Positions 21,666-29,258 of a stretch of DNA of 35,805 nt are shown one piece after another (the stretch's first letter is position 1; each line of letters starts with the position of its first letter). The DNA is from Planctomycetota bacterium (GTDB lineage Bacteria > Planctomycetota > UBA1135 > GCA-002686595): contig JADLBP010000289.1 in assembly GCA_020847695.1 (NCBI GenBank), forward strand, positions 1-35,805, read 5' to 3'. The translations under genes and the position numbers were made by a program. The notes beneath the pieces were generated by a model. It had not been told where the DNA came from and searched no databases. It saw only the letters and a program-made list of their open reading frames with translations.

Positions 21666-23066
21666 GTGACCACCAAGATCCAAAAAGGCATCCGGCGCAA
21701 GCCGGACCTGGACACCGTCTACTCGATCAACGCCGACGGCTCGCGCAACATGCTGCAGCCGGCCGACGTGAAGGGCCGTTGGCACACGCGCAAGAACCTG
21801 ATCTTCGCGGCGCTGATCGCCTTCTACGTGATCGTGCCGTGGATCCGGGTCGGGGGCGCGCCGATCCTGCGCTTCGACGTCCCCAATCGCACCGCGTACA
21901 TCGTCGGCAACACGTTCACGCGCGAGGACTTCTATCTCGTCTTCTTCCTGATCACGGGGTTCGGGTTCGCGCTGTTCGCCGTGACGTCCTTGCTCGGGCG
22001 GGTGTGGTGCGGCTTCGCGTGTCCACAGACGGTGTTCCTCGAGGGCGTGTACCGGCGCATCGAGGTCTGGATCGAGGGCGACCGCAATGCTCGCCTGCGC
22101 CGCAACCAAGGCGCGTGGACGTTCGACAAACTGTGGCGCAAGGTCGCGAAGCAGCTCGCGTTCATCTTGCTGACGTTCGGCATCACGCACACGTTGCTCG
22201 CGTATTTCATGCCGGTCGAGGAGATGATCCCGGCGATCCTGAACGGGCCGTCGGGGCACTGGCTCGCGTTCTCGTGGACGCTCGCGCTCAGCGCGGTGAT
22301 CTACTTCGACTTCGCGTGGTTCCGCGAGCAGTTCTGCGTGATCATCTGCCCGTACGGGCGCCTCCAGTCCGCGCTGATCGACAACGACTCCGTCGTGATC
22401 GGCTACGACGAGAAGCGCGGCGAGCCGCGCGGCCCGAAAGGCCGAGTCGACGGTGACTGCATCGACTGCGGCAGCTGCGTCAACGTGTGCCCGACCGGCA
22501 TCGACATCCGCAACGGTTTGCAGCTCGAGTGCATCGGTTGCACCAACTGCGTCGATGCGTGTGACTCGATCATGAAGCAGGTTGGGCGCAAGGAAGGCCT
22601 GATCCGCTACGACTCGTTGCGGGGTTTCCAGGGCAACGGACACCGTTGGCTCCGGCCGCGGGTCTTCCTCTACATCGGGCTCGCGTTGCTCGGGCTCACT
22701 GTGTTCGGCTTCACCGCCTCGAAGCGGACGTCGTTCGAAGCGACTTCGCTGCGCGCGCGCGGCATGCCGTACACGCTCGAGGAAGCGCGCATCCAGAACC
22801 TCTACTCGATCCACCTCCAGAACAAGTCGACCACGAAGGCCGAGTACACGGTCGAACCGTTCGTGTCCGAGCCCGTGACCACTCCGGTCGAATGGCGCGT
22901 CGCGTCCGAGAAGCTCGAGATCGAGCCTCTCGGAGAAGCGACGATCTCCGTGTTCGCGTTCGTGAGTCGCGACGCCTACCGCCAACCCTTCCCCGTCGGC
23001 ATCAAGGTCAGCGACCTCGCCGCGCAGGAAGTCCAAATCGTCGAGCTGACCTTCCGAGGCCCCTGA
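21666..23066 (+). CDS. ccoG: cbb3 oxidase accessory protein CcoG (polyferredoxin)
   Basis: A 466-residue membrane iron-sulfur protein of the CcoG/RdxA/FixG family, linked to Cu(II) reduction during cbb3 assembly. About five helices flank CGFACPQTVFLEGVYRRIE and REQFCVIICPYGRLQ, and two 4Fe-4S motifs are seen: CIDCGSCVNVCPTGID and CIGCTNCVDACDSIM. The C-terminal ~110 residues form the family's Ig-like periplasmic domain (NLYSIHLQNKS). GTG 21666 is chosen, giving a normal CcoG N-terminus (KIQKGIRRKPDLDTVYSI); an in-frame ATG at 21603 would overlap ccoP by 35 bases, adds an Arg-rich tail and has no Shine-Dalgarno. It lies 28 bases after ccoP. Confidence 0.92.
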   Translation: MTTKIQKGIRRKPDLDTVYSINADGSRNMLQPADVKGRWHTRKNLIFAALIAFYVIVPWIRVGGAPILRFDVPNRTAYIVGNTFTREDFYLVFFLITGFGFALFAVTSLLGRVWCGFACPQTVFLEGVYRRIEVWIEGDRNARLRRNQGAWTFDKLWRKVAKQLAFILLTFGITHTLLAYFMPVEEMIPAILNGPSGHWLAFSWTLALSAVIYFDFAWFREQFCVIICPYGRLQSALIDNDSVVIGYDEKRGEPRGPKGRVDGDCIDCGSCVNVCPTGIDIRNGLQLECIGCTNCVDACDSIMKQVGRKEGLIRYDSLRGFQGNGHRWLRPRVFLYIGLALLGLTVFGFTASKRTSFEATSLRARGMPYTLEEARIQNLYSIHLQNKSTTKAEYTVEPFVSEPVTTPVEWRVASEKLEIEPLGEATISVFAFVSRDAYRQPFPVGIKVSDLAAQEVQIVELTFRGP

Positions 23067-23068
23067 TC

Positions 23069-23197
23069 ATGCGCGAGCTCTTCCAACGACGTCCGTGGCT
23101 CTGGATCGTCCTGCTGCTCGGCGTGATGGTCGTCGCCAACATCGTGTTCCTGGTGATCGCGCTCACGCACCAGCCGCTCTCCGTGAAGGTCGGCTGA
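23069..23197 (+). CDS. 42-residue single-helix protein in the ccoH position
   Basis: ATG 23069 begins 2 bases after the ccoG stop and the frame ends at TGA 23195-23197. The product is a basic N-terminus (MRELFQRRPW), one transmembrane helix (about residues 10-32) and a short tail (HQPLSVKVG). The position directly after ccoG and the 'RPW-W...AN' start of the helix resemble the N-terminal anchor of CcoH/FixH, but the ~110-residue periplasmic domain of FixH is absent. It may be a minimal CcoH or an unrelated small subunit. There is no Shine-Dalgarno; translation would depend on coupling to ccoG. Its stop is only 6 bases from the convergent mutS stop. Confidence 0.6.
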   Translation: MRELFQRRPWLWIVLLLGVMVVANIVFLVIALTHQPLSVKVG

Positions 23198-23203
23198 ACT
23201 CGC

Positions 23204-25885
23204 TCAGAGCAAGTCGCGGAGCCTTCGCAGTTCGACCAGTGCCTGCAGCGGCGTGAGCTGATCCGGGTCGATCCGCGCGAGTTCCTGCTCGACCGCGCTC
23301 TCGCGGCGACCGAAGAGCGAGAGCTGTTGGACGGTCGAGTTCGAGCCCGCCTTGTGCGCGTGGCTCTGGATGCGCTGAGAGAGATCCTCGGCGTCCGCTT
23401 CCAGGTCGACCAGGATCGCCTTCGCGCGTTCGATCAATCCCGACGGCACGCCGGCGAGCCGCGCGACGTGGATGCCGTACGAGCGGTCGGTCCCGCCGTC
23501 GACGATCTTGTGCAGGAAGACGATCTCGTCCTGATACTCGCGCACGAGCACGTTGCGGTTGCAGACGCCTTCGAGGCGCGTGGCGAGCTCGGTGAGCTGG
23601 TGGTAGTGCGTCGCGAACAGCGATCGGGCGCCGACGTGCTCGTGCAGGAACTCGACGATCGCCCACGCGAGCGCGAGCCCGTCGAACGTGCTGGTGCCGC
23701 GTCCGACTTCGTCGAGCACGATCAACGAGCGGCTCGTCGCGTTGTTCAGGATGTTCGCGACTTCGACCATCTCGACCATGAAGGTCGATTCGCCGCGGGC
23801 GATGTCGTCAGCGGCGCCGACGCGCGTGAAGATCCGGTCGACGACGCCGATCTTCGACTCGCGTGCGGGCACGAAGCTGCCGATCTGCGCCAGCAACACG
23901 ATCAGTGCGGTCTGACGGATGTAGGTCGACTTACCGGCCATGTTCGGCCCGGTCAGGATCGTGATCCGCTTCCCGTCGTGGTCGAGCCGGCTGTCGTTGG
24001 GCACGAACGTCGCGAGCCCCGGTTGACGTTCGATCACGGGGTGACGACCGTCCAGGATCTCGATCACGTCGCCTTCGTCGATCGTCGGTGCGGTGTAGCG
24101 GTACTCTGCGGCGCGCTGCGCGAGAGCCGCGAGCGTGTCGACGTGCGCGAGAGCGGCGGCGGTGTCGAGGATTCGATTGGTGTGGCGCGCAAGCTCGTCG
24201 CGCAGCTCGCAGAAGAGCTTGTACTCGAGCTCCCGAGCCAGCTCCTCGCTCTTCAGCACCTTGCCCTCGAACTCCTTGAGCTCCGGCGTGATGTAGCGCT
24301 CGGCGTTCTTGACCGTTTGCTTGCGGATGTAGTGCTCCGGCACACGGTCGATCTGGCCGCGTGGAACTTCGATGAAGTACCCGAATACCGAGTTGAACCC
24401 CACCTTGAGGTTCTGCATCCCCGTGCGCGTGATCTCGTCGGCTTGGAATCGCGTCATCCACGACTTCCCGTCGCCGGCGATCTGCAGCAGCTCGTCGAGC
24501 TCCTTCGAGAACCCAGGACGAATCAAACCGCCTTCGCGCAAGGTCAGCGGCGGAGCCTCGACCAAAGTCGCGCGAATGCGGCCGAAAACGTCGTCGAGCG
24601 GATCGAGCGAGTCGAGGAGCTCGCCGAGCACTTTCGAATAAACGTGTTCCAACTTCGCGCGCAGCCGCGGCACGGCTTCGAGTGAGCTCGCGAGCCCAAC
24701 CAGGTCGCGGGCGTTCGCGCGACCGGTCGACAGCTTCGCGACCAGGCGCTCGACGTCTTGCACGCCGGTCAGGCACTCACGTACCTCCTCGCGCAGGAAC
24801 GGGGAGCCGACGAGCTCCGCGACCCCGCGTTGGCGGTGGAGGATCGCTTCGGGACGCCGCAGCGGAGCGAGCACCCAGTCGCGCAACAGACGACCGCCCA
24901 TCGGCGTCAGCGTCGCGTCGAGCGTGTCGAGCAACGTGCCCTCGCGACGTGCCTCCCGTTGCGTCTTCACGAGCTCCAAGCACGATCGAGTCGCGCGGTC
25001 GAGCACGACGTGCTCGGAATGGTCGACGAGTTCGAGCCTTCGAACGTGCTCGCACGCGGACTTCTGCGTCTCCTGCAGGTACTCGATCAGCGCGCCGGCG
25101 GGGGAGACGAGCGCCGAGTCGTTCTCCAAGCCGAAGCCTTCGAGCGTCGCCGTCTTGAAGTGCTTCTCGAGGACCCGGCGCATCGAAACGAGGTCGAAGC
25201 GCCAACTCTCGCGCTCGGTCGTACGGGTCCCTGCCGCGGCGAGTTCGCGCGCGATCTCGGGCGCGCGTGCTGCGCTCTCGGGCGACCAGACGATTTCCGC
25301 CGGCTGCAGTCGAGCGAGCTCGTCGCGAACTGCGGCGAGCGGCAATACGGCGCCTTGGAAGACGCCTGTCGAGAGGTCCACCCAAGCGAGCGCGGCGCGA
25401 GGTGTCCGCGAAGCGCGCGCGTCGAGCACCAACAACGCCGCCAGGAAGTTGTGAGCGCGTGCGTCGAGCGCATCCTCTTCGGTGATCGTGCCCGCGGTGA
25501 CCACGCGCACGATCGCACGTTCGACCAGGCCCTTCGACGCCTTCGGATCGGTGGTCTGTTCGCAGATCGCGACCTTGTGACCCCGCCGCACCAGCTTCAT
25601 CAGGTACGGCTCGAGGTTGCGCGCCGGCACGCCGGCCATCGGGACGGCGTTGGGACCTTTGTCGCGCGACGTCAGCGTCAGACCGAGCTCTCGCGACACC
25701 AGCTTGGCGTCGTCGTGGAAGAGTTCGTAGAAATCGCCGAGGCGAAAGAAGAGCACCGCGTCGGGCTCCTCCTTCTTCGCTCGCCAGTACTGCGCCATCA
25801 CCGGCGTCAACGACGCTTCGGCGACGAAGCTGGCTTGGCCTCGCGCGCCCTCGGACTTGGAGTCGACGGAGCCCTGCGGATTCAT
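23204..25885 (-). CDS. mutS: DNA mismatch repair protein MutS
   Basis: An 893-residue cytoplasmic ATPase that recognises base mismatches and starts repair. The mismatch-reading motif is GDFYELF (about residues 50-56, Phe-x-Glu), preceded by a 25-residue extension. Next come the connector and lever domains, and the ATPase domain has Walker A GPNMAGKST (about residue 645), Walker B and D-loop in LIVLDEVGRGTSTFDG, and ATHYHQLTELA. The C-terminus has the short MutS1-type tail (PLQALVELRRLRDLL). Length is normal (E. coli about 850). Transcription comes from a predicted promoter at 25964-25992. It is convergent with the respiratory operon with no room for a terminator between the stops, so each transcript may run into the other. 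No mutL is present in the window. Confidence 0.97.
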   Translation of the reverse strand: MNPQGSVDSKSEGARGQASFVAEASLTPVMAQYWRAKKEEPDAVLFFRLGDFYELFHDDAKLVSRELGLTLTSRDKGPNAVPMAGVPARNLEPYLMKLVRRGHKVAICEQTTDPKASKGLVERAIVRVVTAGTITEEDALDARAHNFLAALLVLDARASRTPRAALAWVDLSTGVFQGAVLPLAAVRDELARLQPAEIVWSPESAARAPEIARELAAAGTRTTERESWRFDLVSMRRVLEKHFKTATLEGFGLENDSALVSPAGALIEYLQETQKSACEHVRRLELVDHSEHVVLDRATRSCLELVKTQREARREGTLLDTLDATLTPMGGRLLRDWVLAPLRRPEAILHRQRGVAELVGSPFLREEVRECLTGVQDVERLVAKLSTGRANARDLVGLASSLEAVPRLRAKLEHVYSKVLGELLDSLDPLDDVFGRIRATLVEAPPLTLREGGLIRPGFSKELDELLQIAGDGKSWMTRFQADEITRTGMQNLKVGFNSVFGYFIEVPRGQIDRVPEHYIRKQTVKNAERYITPELKEFEGKVLKSEELARELEYKLFCELRDELARHTNRILDTAAALAHVDTLAALAQRAAEYRYTAPTIDEGDVIEILDGRHPVIERQPGLATFVPNDSRLDHDGKRITILTGPNMAGKSTYIRQTALIVLLAQIGSFVPARESKIGVVDRIFTRVGAADDIARGESTFMVEMVEVANILNNATSRSLIVLDEVGRGTSTFDGLALAWAIVEFLHEHVGARSLFATHYHQLTELATRLEGVCNRNVLVREYQDEIVFLHKIVDGGTDRSYGIHVARLAGVPSGLIERAKAILVDLEADAEDLSQRIQSHAHKAGSNSTVQQLSLFGRRESAVEQELARIDPDQLTPLQALVELRRLRDLL

Positions 25886-25963
25886 GGCGTCTTTGCCCGC
25901 CGCGAAGCCGCCTCTGGCGACCGCGATGCCGTCCTGGACGAAGGACGAGCGGCGTGGCGTTGC

Positions 25964-25992
25964 AGTCTAAGGAGGACACGCCGAGCCACCAA
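25964..25992 (-). promoter_or_regulatory. Predicted sigma70-type promoter of mutS
   Basis: On the minus strand TTGGTG (25992-25987) is followed after 17 bases by TAGACT (25969-25964), giving a leader of about 70 bases to the mutS ATG. The same -35 hexamer recurs before pckA. Confidence 0.45.
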
Positions 25993-26050
25993 GCCGCGCG
26001 GGTCCGGATCGAGCTCCTGGTACGCCGCTTGCCCGGCCGGCGCGCCCCCA

Positions 26051-26080
26051 TTGGAGGCCGCCGGTCGCTCCGCGTAGGCT
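26051..26080 (+). promoter_or_regulatory. Predicted promoter of the three-lipoprotein operon
   Basis: TTGGAG (26051-26056) and TAGGCT (26075-26080) are separated by 18 bases. The start of transcription would fall about 25 bases before the GTG at 26111. It is divergent from the mutS promoter, with about 60 bases between them. Confidence 0.4.
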
Positions 26081-26110
26081 ACGCGACTCCGGCGTGCGCT
26101 CCGGATCCCC

Positions 26111-27505
26111 GTGAAGAGCTCTTCTCCCTTCCACCTTCGTCTCGTTCGTTGGGCTGCTTCGGCCCGCGTGCGCGTGATCGGCGCCGCGTGTGCGACCAGC
26201 CTCGCCGCGTGCGCTACCTACGGCGAACGCACCGCCGAGGCCTACAGCGCCTTCGAGGCGGGCCGGTTCGCCCAAGCCGAGAGCGAGTACGCGGACCCCA
26301 AGACCACCGACTCTGCGTTCCTTTCCGGCGCCGAGGCGGGGATGGCGGCGCTGACGGGCGGGGACTTCGCGGGCGCGCAGACGCACTTCGATCGCGCTCA
26401 CGAAGAGGTTCGCGAGCTCGAAGATCGCGCCCTGGTCTCCGCCACCGATCTCGGCGAGACGCTGCTGTCCTTCGCGCTCAACGACACGTTCAAGGCGTAC
26501 GAGGGCGAAGGGTTCGAGCGCGTGATGCTGCACGGCTGCCTCGCGATCACGTACCTCGCCCAGGGCCAGCTCGAGGGAGCCTACGTCGAGGCGCGGCGCG
26601 CCAACAAGCTGCTCGAGAGCGAGGAAGCGCTCTACGAGAAGCGCTACGCCGCGGGCGGTCTCGGGCACTTCCTGTCCGCGCTCGCGTACGAGATGCTCGA
26701 CCAGCCGAGCGAAGCGTTCATCGACTACCAGCGCATGGTCGAAAAGGGGGTCGGCAAGGAGCTCGCGGCCCGTGCGATGATCCGACTCGCGCCGCGGCTC
26801 CAACGTGAGAGCGACGTCGAGCCTCTGATCGCGACTTTCGGGGGCGATCCCGCGCGCCCGGAGGGGGCGGCGACGATCGTGCTCCTCGCCGGCGTTGGCG
26901 CGGGTCCGTTCAAACAAGAGGCGGGCATCTCGATCCCGATCGACGGCGGCAAGTTCGTCCAGTGGGCCGTTCCGGTGCACGCCGTGCGGCCTCAACCGGT
27001 CTCGAGCCTGGTCTTGCGATTGGCAGGCGCGTCGGAGTCCGTGCGGACGACCGTGATCGAGGATGTCGGCAAGGTCGCGAAGGAGAACCTCGACGACCGC
27101 ATCGCCTGGCTCGCGGCGAAGTCGGCGGTGCGCGCTGCCTTGAAGTACGAGCTGACGGACAAGCTCGAGGACGAGCACGGTTTGCTCGGCCTGCTCGCCG
27201 GCGACATCTTCACGATCGCGACCGAGCGCGCCGATCTGCGAGCTTGGCAGACGTTGCCCGATACGTGGCAGGCGGCTCGCGCGTTCGTCGCACCTGGAAC
27301 GCATCAGATCATCGTCGACGCGGACGGCGGTTCGAGCGTCGCGCTCGGCTCGTTCGAGCTGTCTCCGGGCGAGACGATGATCGTGTTCGCGCGGTCGCTC
27401 GGCACGCGGGTGTATGCGTATCCGATCGGCGGCCGCCGCACCGACACTCCTGCCGCGCCGGCCACGGTACCTGCCGTGCCGACCGTCGACCCCGCGAGTC
27501 CGTAG
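26111..27505 (+). CDS. Outer-membrane-type lipoprotein, COG3014-like, first gene of LpoB cluster
   Basis: A 464-residue putative lipoprotein. The signal peptide (basic n-region, then IGAACATSLAAC) has a good lipobox LAAC with Cys34. The mature N-terminal half is helical and TPR-like (AYSAFEAGRFAQAE, AGMAALTGGDFAGAQTHFDRAH, ITYLAQGQLEGAYVEARRANKLLE, DYQRMVEKG). The C-terminal half has IVLLAGVGAGPFKQE, IPIDGGKFVQWAVP and DRIAWLAAKSAVRAALKYEL, as I recall for COG3014 proteins. In gammaproteobacteria COG3014, YcfL and LpoB genes form a conserved trio, and the same order is seen here. The exact role is unknown; a part in peptidoglycan synthase activation or envelope assembly is inferred from the neighbours. 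The start is GTG 26111 without a clear Shine-Dalgarno. Its C-terminus is Pro/Ala-rich. Confidence 0.75.
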   Translation: MKSSSPFHLRLVRWAASARVRVIGAACATSLAACATYGERTAEAYSAFEAGRFAQAESEYADPKTTDSAFLSGAEAGMAALTGGDFAGAQTHFDRAHEEVRELEDRALVSATDLGETLLSFALNDTFKAYEGEGFERVMLHGCLAITYLAQGQLEGAYVEARRANKLLESEEALYEKRYAAGGLGHFLSALAYEMLDQPSEAFIDYQRMVEKGVGKELAARAMIRLAPRLQRESDVEPLIATFGGDPARPEGAATIVLLAGVGAGPFKQEAGISIPIDGGKFVQWAVPVHAVRPQPVSSLVLRLAGASESVRTTVIEDVGKVAKENLDDRIAWLAAKSAVRAALKYELTDKLEDEHGLLGLLAGDIFTIATERADLRAWQTLPDTWQAARAFVAPGTHQIIVDADGGSSVALGSFELSPGETMIVFARSLGTRVYAYPIGGRRTDTPAAPATVPAVPTVDPASP

Positions 27506-27540
27506 CTCATCCCCTCCACACTCCATCGAGGAACCGAACC

Positions 27541-27966
27541 ATGAAGACCCTTCCCTTCGCAGCGGCGCTGCTAGCTCTCGCGATGTCTGCCTGTGCCGGT
27601 CAGTCGTCCGTCGGGGGCACGCAGAACGTCTACTCCGGCGCCGAGAACCAGGCCGAACTCGGCCAGGTCTTCGGCAACAGCTACCTGTCGCGGGCACTCA
27701 AGATCCAGAACTACCGCTCCAAGCGGCTGGACGATGGTCGCCTCGCGATCCAGTTCGAGCTGTTCAACGACAGCGACCAGAACTTGCGCTTCGCCTGGGC
27801 GCTCGATTGGTTCGACGCTCAAGGTTTCAAGATCGCCGACGCGACGCGCCACTGGGCCCCGGTCCAACTCGGCGGCGGCGGCTTCACCACCATCCAGCAA
27901 ACGGCGCCGACGCCGACCGCGGAGAACTTCAAGCTCCAGGTCACGTCGCCGAACGAAGTCCACTGA
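27541..27966 (+). CDS. YcfL-like lipoprotein (DUF1425 family)
   Basis: A 141-residue protein with a lipoprotein signal peptide (hydrophobic core AAALLALAMSAC, Cys18; Met at -3 is a less usual lipobox residue). The mature part is a small beta-rich domain: SYLSRALKIQNYRSKRL, LAIQFELFNDSDQNLRFAWALDWFDAQGF and FKLQVTSPNE. The pattern 'L..QFEL.N.....L...W..DWFD..G' is that of the YcfL family, which is encoded beside LpoB. It starts 35 bases after the first lipoprotein gene with GAGGAA before the ATG, and 23 bases separate it from lpoB. The function is not established; it is a likely periplasmic-facing partner of LpoB or the COG3014 protein. Confidence 0.8.
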   Translation: MKTLPFAAALLALAMSACAGQSSVGGTQNVYSGAENQAELGQVFGNSYLSRALKIQNYRSKRLDDGRLAIQFELFNDSDQNLRFAWALDWFDAQGFKIADATRHWAPVQLGGGGFTTIQQTAPTPTAENFKLQVTSPNEVH

Positions 27967-27989
27967 TCTCACACCCAACGAGGTATCCG

Positions 27990-28613
27990 ATGAAGTTCGT
28001 GACCACATCGCTTCTTCTCGCGACGCTCGCGCTCGGCGCGTGCAGCTCGCTCAGCTACGACGACCCGGACAAGGTCGAGACGCTGACCATCGACTTCGGC
28101 TCGACCGATCTGCAGGAACTTGCGGGACACATGGTCCAGTCGCTGGTGACGTCGCAGTCGCTCAACTACATCCAGAAATCCGGCGACGACAAGCGGATCA
28201 TCCTCTTCATCGGCGGCGTCAACAATCGCACGAGCGAGCACATCGACACGACAGGCATCACCGACTCGATCAAGGTGCCGCTGCTCCAGAGCGGGAAGTT
28301 CCGTCTCGCGACCAGCAAGCAGGGGCAGGACGAACTCGCGGAGCAGGTCCGGTTCCAGCAGGGTGAAGGTCGAGTCGATCCCGCCCAGGCGAAGGCCTTC
28401 GGGATGCAGGTCGGCGCGGACGTCATCCTGTACGGCAACCTGCGCTCGATCGAGAAGGCCAAGGGCCGCAACCTCGAGGACCTCGGCTACAAGAAGGACG
28501 ACGTCTGGTACCAGTTCACGCTCGAGGCTGTGAACATCGCGACCGGCGAGGTCATCTGGGCGGACCAGAAGGAGCTGCGCAAGTCGAAGAAGACCGGCAT
28601 CTTCGGCAAGTAG
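27990..28613 (+). CDS. lpoB: Penicillin-binding protein activator LpoB family lipoprotein
   Basis: A 207-residue lipoprotein with signal LLLATLALGAC (lipobox LGAC, Cys18). The mature domain has DFGSTDLQELAGHMVQSLV, RIILFIGGVNNRTSEHIDT, GKFRLATSKQGQDEL, QVGADVILYGNLRSIEKAKG and VNIATGEVIWADQKELRKSKK, matching the LpoB/COG3417 domain. In E. coli LpoB spans the periplasm to activate the peptidoglycan synthase PBP1b; there it has a long flexible linker after the lipid Cys, which is missing here, as in many non-enteric relatives. The partner here is unknown. A hairpin with a T tract (28628-28680) ends the operon. Confidence 0.85.
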   Translation: MKFVTTSLLLATLALGACSSLSYDDPDKVETLTIDFGSTDLQELAGHMVQSLVTSQSLNYIQKSGDDKRIILFIGGVNNRTSEHIDTTGITDSIKVPLLQSGKFRLATSKQGQDELAEQVRFQQGEGRVDPAQAKAFGMQVGADVILYGNLRSIEKAKGRNLEDLGYKKDDVWYQFTLEAVNIATGEVIWADQKELRKSKKTGIFGK

Positions 28614-28627
28614 CCCAGAGGCGATCT

Positions 28628-28680
28628 CCGCGCGCGCCGAGCGGTCCGTGCCAGACTGCTGGGCGCGCGCGGGGCTTTTC
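28628..28680 (+). terminator. Intrinsic terminator of the lipoprotein operon
   Basis: Bases 28628-28638 and 28662-28672 form a perfect 11-bp GC stem around a 23-base loop, followed by GGCTTTTC. It lies 14 bases after the lpoB stop. Confidence 0.75.
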
Positions 28681-28691
28681 ATAAGTCCATG

Positions 28692-28916
28692 TTGAGCTGC
28701 TAGTTGCGCGCGAATCCTCCGCCGGGCCGAGCGCCTCCGTTCGGTCGACCTACCGATCTCGCTTGGACCTGTGCGCGCGCTGTCCGGATGGGGGACACAG
28801 ACGCGGCAGCGCGCAGGGACGAAGGACGAACGGACACTCCTGAGATCGATACCTCTTCAGAGCTTCTTCACTCCTGAGCCCGGGCCCGCTACTGATCTGG
28901 CGGGCCCGAGTTCTTT
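28692..28916 (+). ncRNA. Candidate small RNA between two terminators
   Basis: This stretch begins just after the lpoB terminator and ends in its own strong terminator (28881-28916). It has no credible reading frame. Internal pairing is substantial: CGATCTC (28754-28760) matches GAGATCG (28842-28848), enclosing a long GC stem between about 28768-28782 and 28807-28818, capped by TGTCC/GGACA (28781-28785 and 28793-28797). A TTGAGC at 28692 could be a -35, but no good -10 was found. It does not show the SRP, tmRNA or RNase P signature sequences I know; a 6S-like RNA cannot be excluded. Confidence 0.3.
28881..28916 (+). terminator. Intrinsic terminator, no protein gene upstream
   Basis: A perfect 9-bp stem (28881-28889 with 28900-28908) has a 10-base loop, followed by AGTTCTTTT. 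The T-rich side is downstream on the plus strand only, so it terminates plus-strand transcription coming from the gene-free segment after lpoB. Confidence 0.65.
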
Positions 28917-29080
28917 TGGTTCGTCCCCTTGGCCATCCGACCGCCCCGAGCCTCGATAAGCCGTGCTCCGGTCTTCCGCGCTTTTTTCGGCGCCCCGACG
29001 TTCGGTCTCGCCGTCGATTCGGCATGGGGGTCCGCAGCCCACGTGGCTGCGCTGGGGATCCTAAACTCTTCTCGATGCCG
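28917..29080. other. Gene-free segment with nested hairpins between two terminators
   Basis: No gene is seen. A T6 run lies at about 28982-28987. Bases 29020-29025 (CGGCAT) pair with 29075-29080 (ATGCCG), enclosing a 6-bp hairpin GCAGCC/GGCTGC (29034-29039 with 29045-29050, loop CACGT). The structure abuts the terminator at 29081, so it might be a second small transcript; no T-loop consensus of a tRNA is present. Confidence 0.25.
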
Positions 29081-29117
29081 CAAGCCCACCGGTTCACGCC
29101 GGTGGGCTTGTGTTTTT
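29081..29117 (+). terminator. Intrinsic terminator upstream of the epimerase gene
   Basis: A perfect 12-bp stem (29081-29092 with 29099-29110) with loop TTCACG is followed by TGTTTTTG. This is the best-formed Rho-independent terminator in the window, yet no protein gene precedes it within 460 bases. Confidence 0.75.
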
Positions 29118-29258
29118 GGGCCAGAGGGTGCGGCTCCGGGCCGCGGGGGCGCGGACCTCTCCACCGCGGCCTGCGAGTCGGCCGAAGTAGAGGCCGGCTA
29201 ACGCACCTGTCGCGGCGCCGGGAGTCTGGCGCGCGCTACAGTGCACCGATCCCCCCGC

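Noticed and set aside
28917-29117. tRNA gene in the gap before the epimerase
   Set aside because: No T-loop consensus, no 7-bp acceptor stem with correct spacing and no plausible anticodon arm were found; the hairpins fit a terminator instead.
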